DNA of 64,000 bases from Pseudomonas sp. ML2-2023-3 (GTDB taxonomy: Bacteria > Pseudomonadota > Gammaproteobacteria > Pseudomonadales > Pseudomonadaceae), in contig NZ_CP146343.1 in assembly GCF_037055275.1 (NCBI RefSeq), forward strand, positions 4,126,501 through 4,190,500, written 5' to 3'. Below are positions 10,016-20,362 of this stretch, in pieces. Position numbers and translations under genes: made by a program. Below the pieces are notes generated by a model, which was not told where the DNA came from, made no database searches, and saw only the letters and a program-made list of their open reading frames with translations. The stretch's first letter is position 1. Each line of letters starts with the position of its first letter.

Positions 10016-10173
10016 AACCCCTCTGCTCGACTGCAACAGCCTTGAGCCCTGATGTCAGCGCAGGCTCAAGGCGTTTCTCCTGCCATTGAATGTCCACCAA
10101 CAGCCAATGAATTATGGCTTTTTCAGGGGGGCGCACATTGCCGAACCTGCATTGCTGAGCTATTACTTGCGGG

Positions 10174-10887
10174 ATGATCAAACAGGTTCGATTTACTAAA
10201 AAACAACGGGTGGTCGACGAGCTCGTCCATCGTATCGAAAGCGGGCTCCTGGCAGACGGACATCTGCTACCGGGAGAAGACCAATTAGCTCAAGAACTGC
10301 GGGTCAGCCACAGCACGTTGCGCGCAGCACTGGCCGAACTGGAAAGGCGAAAATATATCGCTACGCGAACAGAAGGCGGCGCCATCGTCACGTATGACGG
10401 TATTACGCTGGACCAAAACAACGGCTGGACCCAGGCGCTGGCCAATACGGGCGCCCGCATCCACACAGAACTGCTTCGACTTGAGGCCATCGAGCGCCCG
10501 GATCTGCTCCATCAATTGGGCTTGAGTCAGTTTGTCATCCTGGAGCGACGACGCCGTCGGGACGATGGCACCGCGATTTCGCTGGAGCGCTCCTTCATGC
10601 CCGCCACGGGCGGCCTGGAAGGCCTGCCACGAGTAGGGCTGATCGACGACTCGCTCACCATCACCCTGGCGGCCTACGGCTTTGTCGGCGACCGGGGCGA
10701 TCAATGGATTGGCGCCGAACCTCTCAATGAAGAAGACGCGCTATTGCTTGGACGCCCTGCCGGAACCGTTTTCCTCAAGGCCCTGCGCACCACTTACGAC
10801 CGCCACGGACGTTTCATGGAGCTGGTCGAAAGCTGGCTTGATCCGGTGCACTTTCGCATGTACCACTCGTTTGGAACGCCCACATGA
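10174..10887 (+). CDS. GntR/HutC-family regulator (YegW-like)
   Basis: Transcription factor of 237 aa. Residues about 10-75 form a winged helix (QLAQELRVSHSTLRAALAELERRKYI), followed by a UTRA effector domain ending in ESWLDPVHFRM. Its stop overlaps the ATG of the ADP-ribosylglycohydrolase gene, so it is probably cotranscribed with and regulates the cluster. The gene set matches E. coli yegW with yegTUV in kind. The effector is probably a nucleoside-like compound, by inference. Confidence 0.9.
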   Translation: MIKQVRFTKKQRVVDELVHRIESGLLADGHLLPGEDQLAQELRVSHSTLRAALAELERRKYIATRTEGGAIVTYDGITLDQNNGWTQALANTGARIHTELLRLEAIERPDLLHQLGLSQFVILERRRRRDDGTAISLERSFMPATGGLEGLPRVGLIDDSLTITLAAYGFVGDRGDQWIGAEPLNEEDALLLGRPAGTVFLKALRTTYDRHGRFMELVESWLDPVHFRMYHSFGTPT

Positions 10888-11888
10888 CGCCCACTGACCG
10901 GGCGCTTGGCGCGTTTTACGGCCTGGCACTGGGTGACGCACTGGGCATGCCGACCCAGTCATTCAGTCGGGGGCAGATTGTGGCCCGGTTCGGGCACATC
11001 ACGACACTTGAAAACGCCCCGGCCGATCAACCCATTGCCCCGGGCATGGTGGCGGGCTCAATCACCGACGACACCGAGCAAGCCATTCTGGTGGCGCAAC
11101 TACTGGTGGAAGGCAAAGGCAGCATTGACCCCGACCAGCTTGCCCGGCGCCTGATCAGCTGGGAGTCCGCCATGCAGGCCAAAGGCTCTCAAGACCTGCT
11201 CGGGCCCTCCACCAAGCGCGCGATAGAGATGATCCTCGCGGGCCACAGCCCCGAAGAGTCAGGCCGCTACGGCACCACCAACGGCGCCGCCATGCGCATC
11301 GCCCCGGTGGGTATCGCCAGCGACATTGCCCATCCGGAACGCTTTATCAAGGCCGTTATTCAGGCGTGCCAGGTCACTCACAACACCAGCCTGGGGATTG
11401 CCAGCGCAGCCGCCGTCGCCGCCGTGGTCTCCAGCGGGATCAATGGCAAAAAACTGGAGCACGCCCTCAATGCGGGCACCGAAATGGCGTTCATCGCCGA
11501 GCATCACGGCCACTGGGTTGCGGGCGGCCGAATGGGCCCGCGCATTCGCTGGGCCAGACACGCAAGTACCGAGTGCAACCCTGACAATATTGGCGACTTG
11601 TTGTATGACGTGATCGGCACATCAGTCGCATCCCAGGAATCTGTCGTCGCAGCGTTCGCCCTCGCACAGCGCGTGGCAAGCGCCAGCATGAGCAGTTTTG
11701 ACGCCCTGTGCATGGCCGCCAGCCTTGGCGGCGACACCGACACCATTGCCGCCATTCTCGGCGCCATGCTGGGCGCCTGTGGTGGTCTGGATCATTGGCC
11801 AGCGGCGCTGATCGAACAGATCACCGAGGTCAACAGCCTGCAACTGGAACCGTTGGTCCACCAACTGCTGGCCCTTCGTAATCAATAA
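10884..11888 (+). CDS. ADP-ribosylglycohydrolase family protein (YegU-like)
   Basis: Dinuclear-Mg hydrolase of the DraG/ARH fold, 334 aa, cytoplasmic. All metal and ribose motifs are intact: GDALGMPTQ near the N-terminus, SITDDTEQ, YGTTNGAAMRIAPVG mid-protein and SLGGDTDTIAAILGAM near the C-terminus. In this context (permease and PfkB kinase next door) the substrate is more likely a small N-riboside than an ADP-ribosylated protein, as thought for E. coli YegU. ATG overlaps the regulator stop (ATGA). Confidence 0.9.
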   Translation: MTPTDRALGAFYGLALGDALGMPTQSFSRGQIVARFGHITTLENAPADQPIAPGMVAGSITDDTEQAILVAQLLVEGKGSIDPDQLARRLISWESAMQAKGSQDLLGPSTKRAIEMILAGHSPEESGRYGTTNGAAMRIAPVGIASDIAHPERFIKAVIQACQVTHNTSLGIASAAAVAAVVSSGINGKKLEHALNAGTEMAFIAEHHGHWVAGGRMGPRIRWARHASTECNPDNIGDLLYDVIGTSVASQESVVAAFALAQRVASASMSSFDALCMAASLGGDTDTIAAILGAMLGACGGLDHWPAALIEQITEVNSLQLEPLVHQLLALRNQ

Positions 11889-11984
11889 GCAGCCTGCCAA
11901 GGGCAGCAAAGCGACTGGCCTTGCAGTCCTGCCCTGGACACACCCTGCTGATAACGAGAACAACCGCATCAGGAGCCACTCTCC

Positions 11985-13448
11985 ATGACACCTCCTAACG
12001 CCGGGCACAGTGCCGGGCAACTGGAAACACGCGGCATAGAGCCCGTTCCCGAAAATGAGTGCCACGGCAACCCCCTGCAACTGTTCTGGGTCTGGTTTGC
12101 AGCCAATATCAGCATTCTCGGCTTGCCACTGGGTGCGACCCTGGTGGCCTTTCATCAACTGGCCATTTGGCAGGTCGTCATCGTCGCCCTGATCGGTGCT
12201 GCCGGCTCGTTTGCCGTGGTCGGCGTGATCTCCATTGCCGGACGACGGGGCCGAGCACCAAGCCTGACACTGTCGCGAGCGATCTTCGGGGTACGTGGCA
12301 ATATTGGCCCCACACTGGTTTCACTGATTTCACGTATAGGGTGGGAAACAGTGAATACCACTACCGCCGCATTCGTGCTGCTTGCACTGTCCTCCATCGT
12401 ATTCGACACCCCTGCGCAAGCCAAAAACGCACCGGGGCTTACCCTGCTGTTTATCGGCATTTTCACGCTGCTGACCCTAAGCGTTTCCGGACTGGGGCAT
12501 GCAACGCTGCTGCTGATCCAGAAATGGGCAACCTACGTGTTCGGCGCGCTCAACTTGCTGGTTGGCGGTTTTCTGTGCGCCACCATCGACTGGCAAAGCG
12601 TATTCAACACCCGCCCTGCCCCCATGAGCGCGGTCATTATCGGGATCGGCATCATGGCGGCTGGCACCGGCATTGGCTGGGCCAACGCCGGGGCTGACAT
12701 GTCGCGCTACCAGAAGCGCAGCGTCAGCGCCTCGCAGCTGGTCGCCTGCGCGGCCTGGGGGGCCGGGATTCCACTGGTGTTGCTGATTACCCTTGGCGGC
12801 TTGCTGTCTGTCGGCAACCACGACCTGGCTTCCGCCACCGACCCTATTGCCGCGATCCGCAACATGCTGCCCTCCTGGATGGCCATTCCCTACCTGCTAA
12901 GCGCATTTGGCGGCCTGTTACTGTCCAACCATCTGTCAGTGTATTCGGCAGGCCTGACCACCTTGACCCTGGGCGTGAAGATCAAACGGGTTCAGGCCGT
13001 CGTCGTCGATATCGTGGCGATTTCTTGTGGCTCGATTTACTTCATGCTGTTTGCTGGCAGCTTTTACGGCCCCTTCATCACCTTTATCTCACTCACCGCC
13101 ATCCCGATTACTGCCTGGGTGGCAATCTTTGTCATCGACCTTGTTCACCGCCAGTACTACAGCGCCAAGGACCTGCTGGACGTCAGCGCCAACAGCGCCT
13201 ACTGGTACAACGGCGGCATTGAATGGAGAGCATTGGGAGCATGGGCGCTGGCCCTGGTACTGGGCTTTTGCTTTACCCGTGTGGGCAGCAGTGACGCAGA
13301 CTCGTTTGTCGGACCACTGGCCGACTCCTGGTTGGGTCATAACGGTTTGGGCTGGGTCGTGACATTCGTCGTGGCTGGTGGCTTGTACGCATTGCTGGGC
13401 GGTGCCAAAGACCGTCGCCAACCTGCATCGGATAACGCCCATGTCTAG
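11985..13448 (+). CDS. NCS1 purine/cytosine-type permease
   Basis: Integral membrane transporter of 487 aa with about 12 hydrophobic segments, of the nucleobase:cation symporter-1 family. Typical stretches are NISILGLPLGATLVAF in TM1 and the GRRGRAPSLTLSRAIFGVRGN loop. AGGAG precedes ATG 11985. It occupies the place of the YegT nucleoside transporter in the E. coli cluster. The transported compound is probably a base or nucleoside, but cannot be assigned. Ends eight bases inside the kinase gene. Confidence 0.9.
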   Translation: MTPPNAGHSAGQLETRGIEPVPENECHGNPLQLFWVWFAANISILGLPLGATLVAFHQLAIWQVVIVALIGAAGSFAVVGVISIAGRRGRAPSLTLSRAIFGVRGNIGPTLVSLISRIGWETVNTTTAAFVLLALSSIVFDTPAQAKNAPGLTLLFIGIFTLLTLSVSGLGHATLLLIQKWATYVFGALNLLVGGFLCATIDWQSVFNTRPAPMSAVIIGIGIMAAGTGIGWANAGADMSRYQKRSVSASQLVACAAWGAGIPLVLLITLGGLLSVGNHDLASATDPIAAIRNMLPSWMAIPYLLSAFGGLLLSNHLSVYSAGLTTLTLGVKIKRVQAVVVDIVAISCGSIYFMLFAGSFYGPFITFISLTAIPITAWVAIFVIDLVHRQYYSAKDLLDVSANSAYWYNGGIEWRALGAWALALVLGFCFTRVGSSDADSFVGPLADSWLGHNGLGWVVTFVVAGGLYALLGGAKDRRQPASDNAHV

Positions 13449-14394
13449 ATTGCTGCATACCGGCCAGGTCATCGTCGATCTGGCAATGGCACTCGACACT
13501 CTGCCCCGTTCCGGTGGCGATACATTGGCCCACAGCGCCCGCTTTCACGCAGGCGGCGGTTTCAACGTGATGGCCGCGGCCCAGCGCAATGGACTACAGA
13601 CTGTGTACCTGGGGCGTCATGGCAAGGGCCAGTTCGGTGAGCTGGCCCGCCAGGCCATGAAGACCGAAGGCATACAGATGGCCTTGCCCATCGACCCGCA
13701 CAAGGACACCGGACTGTGCGTAGCCCTCACTGAAGCCAGCGCTGAGCGCACATTTATTTCCTGCATCGGTGCCGAAGGCGGGTTATCCGCCCAGGATCTG
13801 GATCACGTCACCGTCCAGCCTGACGACTACGTGTATGTCAGCGGTTACAGCCTGCTCCATCCAGACAAGGCCAGGCCGCTATTGAGCTGGATACAGGGCT
13901 TGCCCCCCAGCGTACATCTGTCGTTCGACCCTGGGCCCTTACTGGCCGATATCGATCCGCACCTGCTCAACCTCCTGTTGCCCCGCCTTGACCTCTGGAC
14001 CAGCAATCGGAGCGAAGCGCAGGTCTTCACCAACAGCTCCTCCCTGGCGGACGCCCTGACCCTCCTGCCTGCACGCCTGCCCAACCAGTGCCTCACGGTT
14101 GTGCGCGATGGGGCGCAGGGCTGCTGGATCATCGAGGGCCACGGCCCGCAGCACATGACCGGGTTCAAGGTACAGGCCGTCGACAGCAACGGTGCCGGAG
14201 ACACCCATGCCGGCGTGATGATTGCCTCATTGGCGACCGGTTGCAGCTCGGCGCATGCGGCTACACGGGCCAATGCCGCAGCGGCGCTGGCCGTCACCCG
14301 CCACGGCCCCGCCACAGCACCAGGCGCCGACGAGGTGGATGCTTTCCTGAGAAAAATAGAAAAGCCCTACCCGCAACACGACCAAAGACTGTAA
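13441..14394 (+). CDS. PfkB-family sugar/nucleoside kinase (YegV-like)
   Basis: Ribokinase-fold kinase, 317 aa. The N-terminal substrate signature is GGGFNVMAAAQRNG, and the C-terminal DSNGAGDTHAGVM holds the catalytic-base Asp. Start at ATG 13441 overlaps the permease by eight bases, so the genes are coupled. In the cluster it would phosphorylate the sugar released by the glycohydrolase or the imported nucleoside. Specificity is unknown. Confidence 0.9.
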   Translation: MSRLLHTGQVIVDLAMALDTLPRSGGDTLAHSARFHAGGGFNVMAAAQRNGLQTVYLGRHGKGQFGELARQAMKTEGIQMALPIDPHKDTGLCVALTEASAERTFISCIGAEGGLSAQDLDHVTVQPDDYVYVSGYSLLHPDKARPLLSWIQGLPPSVHLSFDPGPLLADIDPHLLNLLLPRLDLWTSNRSEAQVFTNSSSLADALTLLPARLPNQCLTVVRDGAQGCWIIEGHGPQHMTGFKVQAVDSNGAGDTHAGVMIASLATGCSSAHAATRANAAAALAVTRHGPATAPGADEVDAFLRKIEKPYPQHDQRL

Positions 14395-14550
14395 GCAGAT
14401 ATGTTCAAAAAGATCATGAAAAGCTGGAAAATGCGCAAAGTGCTGCACTAACCTTACGCCTTGGCTCCCATCAAGCGACACCAGCGCCCGATAACTCCTA
14501 CAGGATGTCGGGCGACTTGCGTGTATGCAGGGCTGCGTTTCACCTGACTT

Positions 14551-15462
14551 GTGACGATACTTTTGAAACTCATCATTATTGCTGTCTATGTTTTGTCCAT
14601 CGCCTACGTCCACCTGCGGGGCTCTGTTCGCCATAAGCTGGGACGTCAGCTGAGCGATCACTCCACCTTTCTGGCACCCATCAACTGCTTTCTGTACCTG
14701 TTCTCCAAAGTACCGAGCCAGCCGTACCTCAAACCTTCAGACTTCCCCGAATTGCAGCCCCTGCAAGCCCATTGGCAGGAGATCCGCGAGGAAGCGCGAA
14801 ACCTGATGCAAGCGGGCCAGATCAAACGCTCCGAACAGCCGAACGACGTGGGGTTCAATTCGTTCTTCAAAAGTGGCTGGAAGCGGTTTTATCTGAAGTG
14901 GTACGGCGACAATCACCCGTCAGCGATCGAACTGTGCCCGCGAACCATTGAGTTGCTCAACGGCATTGGAACCGTCAAGGCCGCCATGTTTGCCGAGTTG
15001 CCACCCGGTTCGAAACTGGTACGCCACCGCGACCCTTATGCAGGCTCGCTGCGGTTTCATTTGGGCCTGGACACACCGAATGATCCGGGCTGCCATATCA
15101 ATGTCGACGGCCAGAGCTACGTCTGGCGTGACGGCGAAGCCGTGATGTTTGACGAAACCTTTATTCATTACGCCGAAAACACCACCGACAAGAACCGCAT
15201 CATCCTGTTCTGCGATGTCGAGCGCCCGATGAAATATCCCTGGGCCAGCGCCTTCAATCAGTGGTTCAGCCGCACGGTCATGGCCTCTGCCAGCTCACCC
15301 AACGGTGCCAGTGATAAAACCGGTGGCCTGAACCGCGCGTTTACCCGGCTGTACAAGATCCGCCTGCGCGGCAAGGAGCTGAAAAAGCGCAACCGCGCAC
15401 GTTACTACCTGGAGAAATGGCTGGTGTTTGGCGGTTTGCTGGCCATTTTTTTACTGGTCTAG
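14551..15462 (+). CDS. lpxO: LpxO-like aspartyl/asparaginyl beta-hydroxylase family protein
   Basis: Fe(II)/2-oxoglutarate oxygenase, 303 aa, with hydrophobic anchors at both ends (residues 1-20 and about 287-303). The family start VYVLSIAYVHLRG and LSDHSTFLAPINCFLYLFSKVP closely match lipid A 2-hydroxylases, which hydroxylate secondary acyl chains of lipid A at the inner membrane. Catalytic residues are visible: HRDPYAGSLRFHL and the later His/Arg in IHYAENTTDKNRIILF. The GTG at 14551 opens the frame; a TTG at 14563 would give the more common MKL start. No strong ribosome site for either. Confidence 0.85.
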   Translation: MTILLKLIIIAVYVLSIAYVHLRGSVRHKLGRQLSDHSTFLAPINCFLYLFSKVPSQPYLKPSDFPELQPLQAHWQEIREEARNLMQAGQIKRSEQPNDVGFNSFFKSGWKRFYLKWYGDNHPSAIELCPRTIELLNGIGTVKAAMFAELPPGSKLVRHRDPYAGSLRFHLGLDTPNDPGCHINVDGQSYVWRDGEAVMFDETFIHYAENTTDKNRIILFCDVERPMKYPWASAFNQWFSRTVMASASSPNGASDKTGGLNRAFTRLYKIRLRGKELKKRNRARYYLEKWLVFGGLLAIFLLV

Positions 15463-15479
15463 GCTTGTAGCCGCCGTAC

Positions 15480-16334
15480 TTAACCCACCACCAACGGCGG
15501 CAAAGTGCCAAGCAACGAAACCGCTGCCACTGCCGCCAGTCCAAACAGCCACTCAAGGGCAACACTGCTGCGCAACATTGCGATGTGCCCCAGGCGGCTC
15601 ATGACCAGATTGAACAGCGCCAGCAGCAGCATCACCCCCACCAGAGTCACTTTGATCAACAGGATCAGTGCGAACCCTTCAAACAATGGCGTGGGCCAGA
15701 ACGCTCCGGTCAACACCCGGGTGTTGATCAGCCCGGTCAGAATGATCCCGGCAACCAGCACAAACCCCAGGTTGCTGAAGCGATGCAAAACCGTGGTCAC
15801 GGCTTGCCCGGCCGGGCGTCCAAGGATCAGCAGCAACCCCATCAGGCCACCAAGCCAGGTGGCGACACACAGCAGGTGAATCAGTTGATTGAGCATCAAC
15901 AATTGACCGCGCCAGCCATCCAGCATCGCGCCGTGACCAACCGGCGCCAACGTGGCCAGCAGCAACAGGCTCAGCAACCCTGTGAGGTAAAAACGGACGG
16001 GGGCATACAAGGTGATCAGCAACAGAACGCAGAACACCAGATGAAAGGCCCAGACCTGCCCGAAAAACGTGCTGCCCAGCACCAGCCACAACGTGGCGGG
16101 CTCCAGGGTTTCGGGCCAGCTACCGGCCATCGAATGGGTGGTCAACAGTAGCCAGGCCACGCCACTGCCAAGCCCGACCCATGCCAGGACGCGATTGACC
16201 TTGCGCAGCTGTTGGTCAATCTCGACTGATGGCCAGGCACCTAACAGCAAGGGCCTGAAAACACAGGCCCCGAACATCAGCAGCATAGCGCAAAAATGCA
16301 CAAAACGGCAGATGACCATTTCACTGACAATCAA
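15480..16334 (-). CDS. copD: copper resistance protein CopD-like
   Basis: Polytopic inner-membrane protein of 284 aa with about eight transmembrane segments, CopD/PcoD family, thought to take up copper from CopC. Conserved His-bearing helices (RFVHFCAMLLMFG, LNQLIHLLCVATWLGGL) are present. The first possible start is TTG 16334, two bases after the copC stop with GGTGAG upstream; ATG 16319 is an alternative. Operon with copC; converges on the LpxO-like gene. Confidence 0.87.
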   Translation of the reverse strand: MIVSEMVICRFVHFCAMLLMFGACVFRPLLLGAWPSVEIDQQLRKVNRVLAWVGLGSGVAWLLLTTHSMAGSWPETLEPATLWLVLGSTFFGQVWAFHLVFCVLLLITLYAPVRFYLTGLLSLLLLATLAPVGHGAMLDGWRGQLLMLNQLIHLLCVATWLGGLMGLLLILGRPAGQAVTTVLHRFSNLGFVLVAGIILTGLINTRVLTGAFWPTPLFEGFALILLIKVTLVGVMLLLALFNLVMSRLGHIAMLRSSVALEWLFGLAAVAAVSLLGTLPPLVVG

Positions 16335-16335
16335 C

Positions 16336-16710
16336 TCAGTTGCTCACCGTAAAGCTGTAATCGCCGGTGCTTTTGTGAGTGTCGACCGACACTGCATTCC
16401 ACTTCACCTGATAGGTGCCCGCTGGCAGCGGCTGGGCCGGGGTCACGATCAGAACTTTCTTGTTGGCAGGCTCGGTCTTGATGCTGCTCACTGCAACCGG
16501 CGCCTGGTCACGGGTCACAACGACCTTGGTGAACGCCTGCTCCACACCCTCGGTAAAGACCAAACGCAGTTCGCTGGCACGGTTGACGGTGCTACCGGCA
16601 GCGGGCGTCGACTGTTCCAGATGGGCATGGGCAAACGCCGCGCTGGCACCGGCCATCAGTGTCAGCAATGCAGCGGTATTGAGGACTTTTTTCATGAGAG
16701 CAGCAGCCAT
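16336..16710 (-). CDS. copC: copper-binding periplasmic protein CopC-like
   Basis: Periplasmic copper-binding beta-barrel protein, 124 aa. After the signal peptide the mature protein begins HAHLEQSTPAAGS, where the first His is the typical Cu(II) ligand; VSVDTHKSTGDYSFTV near the C-terminus is the family signature with the second His. AAGG precedes ATG 16710; a second ATG lies at 16695. It lacks the Met-rich loop of Cu(I)-binding versions. Cotranscribed with copD. Confidence 0.92.
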   Translation of the reverse strand: MAAALMKKVLNTAALLTLMAGASAAFAHAHLEQSTPAAGSTVNRASELRLVFTEGVEQAFTKVVVTRDQAPVAVSSIKTEPANKKVLIVTPAQPLPAGTYQVKWNAVSVDTHKSTGDYSFTVSN

Positions 16711-16827
16711 TGCACAGTACCTTGAGAGTGAAATACGCGGTCATAATACTCGCCTAAACTGATTGAAGGGCGAGCGCACGCAACAACCCGGAACCTGACC
16801 CGACGCCTCCCCCGCAAGGATCCCAGC

Positions 16828-17373
16828 ATGCCCACACGCCTGAGTTTTATCTGTCATGCCCGCACTGAAGCCCAGCGTCTGGGCCGCTTCGCACTGGATG
16901 AACCGGCAGAACCAAAAGGCTTGCTGCTGGCAGCCGAACTGAGTGCGAGGCTGAAAAAACCGGTACGCATACTCTGTGCGCCCGAAACCCGGACCTTGCA
17001 AACTGCCCAGGCACTGGGCGGCGAAATAGAAATCGTACCCGCCCTGGGAGACTACGATGTCGGCGACTGGCAGGGGCTGCGTCTGTCGGACCTACAACAG
17101 AGCATGCCGCAGGTGCTCACAAACTGGATCAACAACCCGTTTTCAGTGCCCCACGGCGGCGAGTCCGTGCAAAACCTTTGCCTGCGCGTCAGCGCCTGGC
17201 TCGATGAGTTTCGCGAAGAGGGCCACTTTGCCGTGGTGACTCATCCCTTTGTGATCCGTGCCGCCATTTTGCATGCACTCGCAGCGGACACGTCCTCCTT
17301 CAACCTGATTGACGTAGAACCGCTGTCGGTGGTTGACCTGCGCTTCAATGAACGCTGGCGGCTGCGGGTTTGA
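16828..17373 (+). CDS. divergent histidine phosphatase family protein
   Basis: Phosphoglycerate-mutase-like fold, 181 aa. The catalytic-His segment reads FICHARTEA instead of the usual RHGxT, so His is kept but the preceding Arg is Cys. Other motifs are typical: APETRTLQTAQAL, the acid region GDYDVGDWQG, and the second His in VVTHPFVIRAA. AAGGA before ATG 16828. Loss of the phosphate-binding Arg leaves catalytic competence uncertain. Divergent from copCD and convergent with bkdR. Confidence 0.85.
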   Translation: MPTRLSFICHARTEAQRLGRFALDEPAEPKGLLLAAELSARLKKPVRILCAPETRTLQTAQALGGEIEIVPALGDYDVGDWQGLRLSDLQQSMPQVLTNWINNPFSVPHGGESVQNLCLRVSAWLDEFREEGHFAVVTHPFVIRAAILHALAADTSSFNLIDVEPLSVVDLRFNERWRLRV

Positions 17374-17374
17374 A

Positions 17375-17863
17375 TCACTCCTCCAGCGTTAGCCCACCCG
17401 GTGGCAGCGGCAAGGCGGTTTTGTAGCGCACCTGTTTGAGGGCGAAGCTTGAGCGGATATTGGCCACACCCGGAACCTTGGTCAAAAAGTCCATCATGAA
17501 GCGCTCCAGTGCCTGAATACTGGGCACCAGCACCCGGATCAGATAGTCCGGGTCGCCTGCCATCAAATAGCACTCCATGACTTCATGGCGATCGGAAATC
17601 GCCGCTTCAAAATGCTGCAGGGCCTCTTCGACCTGTTTCTCCAGGCTGACATGGATAAACACATTGACGTGCAACCCCAGCATATCGGCGTCGAGCAAGG
17701 TCACCTGCTCACGGATCAGGCCGCGCTCTTCCATCGCCTTGACCCGGTTGAAGCACGGCGTCGGCGACAGATTGACCGAGCGCGCAAGGTCCGCATTGGT
17801 GATGCGCGCATTCTGCTGAAGGCTGTTGAGAATCCCGATATCCGTTCGATCCAGCTTACGCAT
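17375..17863 (-). CDS. bkdR: BkdR, Lrp-family activator of the bkd operon
   Basis: Lrp/AsnC regulator, 162 aa. N-terminal HTH ([23 protein letters not shown]), then the RAM ligand domain ([21 protein letters not shown]). It is divergent from bkdA1 with 206 bases between, the arrangement of the characterised P. putida locus. There BkdR responds to branched-chain amino acids and activates the dehydrogenase operon. Confidence 0.94.
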   Translation of the reverse strand: MRKLDRTDIGILNSLQQNARITNADLARSVNLSPTPCFNRVKAMEERGLIREQVTLLDADMLGLHVNVFIHVSLEKQVEEALQHFEAAISDRHEVMECYLMAGDPDYLIRVLVPSIQALERFMMDFLTKVPGVANIRSSFALKQVRYKTALPLPPGGLTLEE

Positions 17864-19302
<1,439 letters not shown>

Positions 19303-19306
19303 CCAG

Positions 19307-20362
19307 ATGAACGACAACAATAAAATTCAGATGGAGAACGCCGTGAGTACCAGCACCATGACGATGATCCAGGCCCTGCGCTCGGCCATGGATGTCATGC
19401 TTGAGCGCGACGATAACGTGGTGGTCTTCGGCCAGGACGTGGGCTACTTCGGCGGCGTATTTCGCTGCACCGAAGGCCTGCAGGCCAAGTACGGCAGCTC
19501 GCGGGTGTTCGACGCCCCCATCTCCGAAAGCGGGATCGTGGGCGCTGCCGTGGGCATGGGGGCTTATGGCCTGCGCCCTGTGGCCGAAATCCAGTTTGCC
19601 GACTACTTCTACCCGGCTTCCGACCAGATCGTTTCCGAAGCGGCGCGTCTGCGTTATCGCTCCGCCGGTGAATTTATCGCCCCGATGACCATTCGCATGC
19701 CCTGCGGCGGCGGGATCTACGGCGGCCAGACCCACAGCCAGAGCCCGGAGGCCATGTTCACCCAGGTCTGCGGCCTGCGCACCGTGATGCCATCCAACCC
19801 CTACGACGCCAAAGGGCTGCTGATTGCCGCCATCGAGAACGATGACCCGGTCATCTTTCTGGAGCCAAAACGCCTGTACAACGGCCCGTTCGACGGCCAT
19901 CACGACCGTCCTGTCACCCCGTGGTCGAAACACCCGGCCAGCGCCGTACCCGACGGCTATTACACCGTACCGCTGGACTGCGCCGCCATCGTGCGCCCCG
20001 GCACCGAAGTCACCATCCTGACCTACGGCACCACCGTCTATGTGGCGCAAGTGGCTGCTGAAGAAACCGGCATCGACGCTGAAGTCATCGACCTGCGCAG
20101 CCTATGGCCCCTGGACCTGGACGCCATTGTCACCTCCGTCAAGAAGACCCGCCGTTGCGTGGTCGTGCACGAAGCCACCCGCACCTGCGGTTTTGGCGCC
20201 GAGCTGATCGCACTGGTCCAGGAGCACTGCTTCCACTACCTGGAAGCACCAATCGAACGCGTCACCGGCTGGGATACGCCGTATCCCCATGCTCAGGAGT
20301 GGGCCTACTTCCCCGGCCCGGCGCGAGTGGGTGCTGCTTTACAACGGGTTATGGAGGTCTGA
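19307..20362 (+). CDS. bkdA2: branched-chain 2-oxoacid dehydrogenase E1 beta
   Basis: Transketolase-like beta subunit pairing with BkdA1; 351 aa from ATG 19307. Motifs include GQDVGYFGGVFRCTEGL, EIQFADYFYPASDQIV and MPCGGGIYGGQTHSQSPEA. A GTG at 19343 with GGAG at ideal spacing would give 339 aa, the length published for the P. putida protein, so the true start may be there. Ends one base before bkdB. Confidence 0.95.
   Translation: MNDNNKIQMENAVSTSTMTMIQALRSAMDVMLERDDNVVVFGQDVGYFGGVFRCTEGLQAKYGSSRVFDAPISESGIVGAAVGMGAYGLRPVAEIQFADYFYPASDQIVSEAARLRYRSAGEFIAPMTIRMPCGGGIYGGQTHSQSPEAMFTQVCGLRTVMPSNPYDAKGLLIAAIENDDPVIFLEPKRLYNGPFDGHHDRPVTPWSKHPASAVPDGYYTVPLDCAAIVRPGTEVTILTYGTTVYVAQVAAEETGIDAEVIDLRSLWPLDLDAIVTSVKKTRRCVVVHEATRTCGFGAELIALVQEHCFHYLEAPIERVTGWDTPYPHAQEWAYFPGPARVGAALQRVMEV

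Noticed and set aside
14401..14451. 16-codon basic peptide MFKKIMKSWKMRKVLH after the PfkB gene.
   Set aside because: No ribosome site and too short to judge; could be chance in a 156-base gap.
15585..16151. 188-codon Gln/His-rich plus-strand frame opposite copD.
   Set aside because: Antisense shadow of a membrane-protein gene; Gln/His bias is the typical artefact.
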